This document shows, piece by piece, positions 5,838 to 5,914 of a stretch of 5,914 nt of DNA. The stretch is from NCBI GenBank assembly GCA_026394635.1, contig JAPKXV010000081.1, positions 1 to 5,914 of the forward strand, written 5' to 3'. Under the pieces are notes generated by a model that had not been told where the DNA came from, ran no database searches, and worked only from the letters and a program-made list of their open reading frames with translations. The position numbers were made by a program, and so were the translations under genes. Source of the stretch: Methanoregula sp. (GTDB taxonomy: Archaea > Halobacteriota > Methanomicrobia > Methanomicrobiales > Methanospirillaceae). Positions within the stretch are counted from its first letter, which is position 1. Every line of letters starts with the position of its first letter.

Positions 5838-5914
5838 CCGAACAGCAACAAACGCAGTTTCTGAAGCTAGAATACCATATTTGAGGGATTCGGCAATAAT
5901 CAGGCTTTTTATGA
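5835..5914 (-). CDS. C-terminal end of a VIT/vWA-type protein (5' part outside the window)
   Basis: The frame enters from the right edge and encodes about 26 residues ending SLKYGILASETAFVAVR before TAA. This resembles the conserved helix and strand near the C-terminus of VIT plus vWA (inter-alpha-trypsin-inhibitor-like) proteins, where a pattern like LSxxYGxxTxxTSFVAV is common; such proteins are thought to form metal-dependent adhesion or scaffold complexes. The following gene continues in the same frame, so this is probably the front part of one interrupted gene. The domain name rests on a short segment. Confidence 0.5.
   Translation of the reverse strand, partial: IKSLIIAESLKYGILASETAFVAVR

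Noticed and set aside
5636..5851. 71-codon minus-strand frame crossing the in-frame TAA, considered as evidence of a frameshift
   Set aside because: The VIT/vWA end and the 218-residue frame are already in the same frame, so no frameshift is needed; this frame's product (Cys- and Gly-rich) does not look like a continuation of either.

Overview
The window looks like part of a euryarchaeal genome, most likely a methanogen of the Methanomicrobiales type. The reasons are two FtsZ/tubulin-superfamily genes side by side, an archaeal-style hexulose-phosphate-isomerase-like SIS protein, ribosome binding sites of the GGTGAT type (a near-perfect one precedes the phosphatase), and ATGA start/stop overlaps. 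The lineage is inferred from style; no marker gene fixes it. I see no rRNA, tRNA, CRISPR array or insertion sequence.

Layout. Positions 1-632 (+) hold the C-terminal part of a vWA-domain protein resembling TerY; its N-terminus lies left of the window. Positions 633-825 are an AT-rich gap between convergent genes, with small inverted repeats and T-tracts that probably end transcription from both sides. Everything from 826 to 5914 is on the minus strand and reads as one tightly packed operon. In transcription order it holds: the end of a probable VIT/vWA protein (enters at 5914, stops at 5835); a 218-codon reading frame that continues it in the same frame after one TAA; an unrecognised 251-residue protein; a 185-residue SIS protein; a possible 28-residue small ORF; FtsZ-like protein A; a 40-codon small ORF; FtsZ-like protein B; and a complete PP2C-family Ser/Thr phosphatase. 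Three junctions are ATGA overlaps. No promoter for the operon is visible, so it probably starts to the right of the window.

How the parts may work together. Two divergent FtsZ paralogues could form a heteropolymer: protein A has a canonical nucleotide-binding T1 loop but an altered T7 loop, while protein B keeps both T7 aspartates but lacks the T1 asparagine. Neither looks like the housekeeping FtsZ. The PP2C phosphatase suggests control by reversible phosphorylation. The vWA proteins on both sides suggest metal-dependent protein scaffolding. vWA proteins near FtsZ-like genes have been proposed as parts of membrane-remodelling systems, and vWA plus PP2C recalls the TerY-P modules of tellurite-resistance-type loci. 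This combination, with an SIS protein, an orphan protein and candidate micro-ORFs, may be an undescribed cytoskeletal or membrane-associated system. That functional picture is inference.
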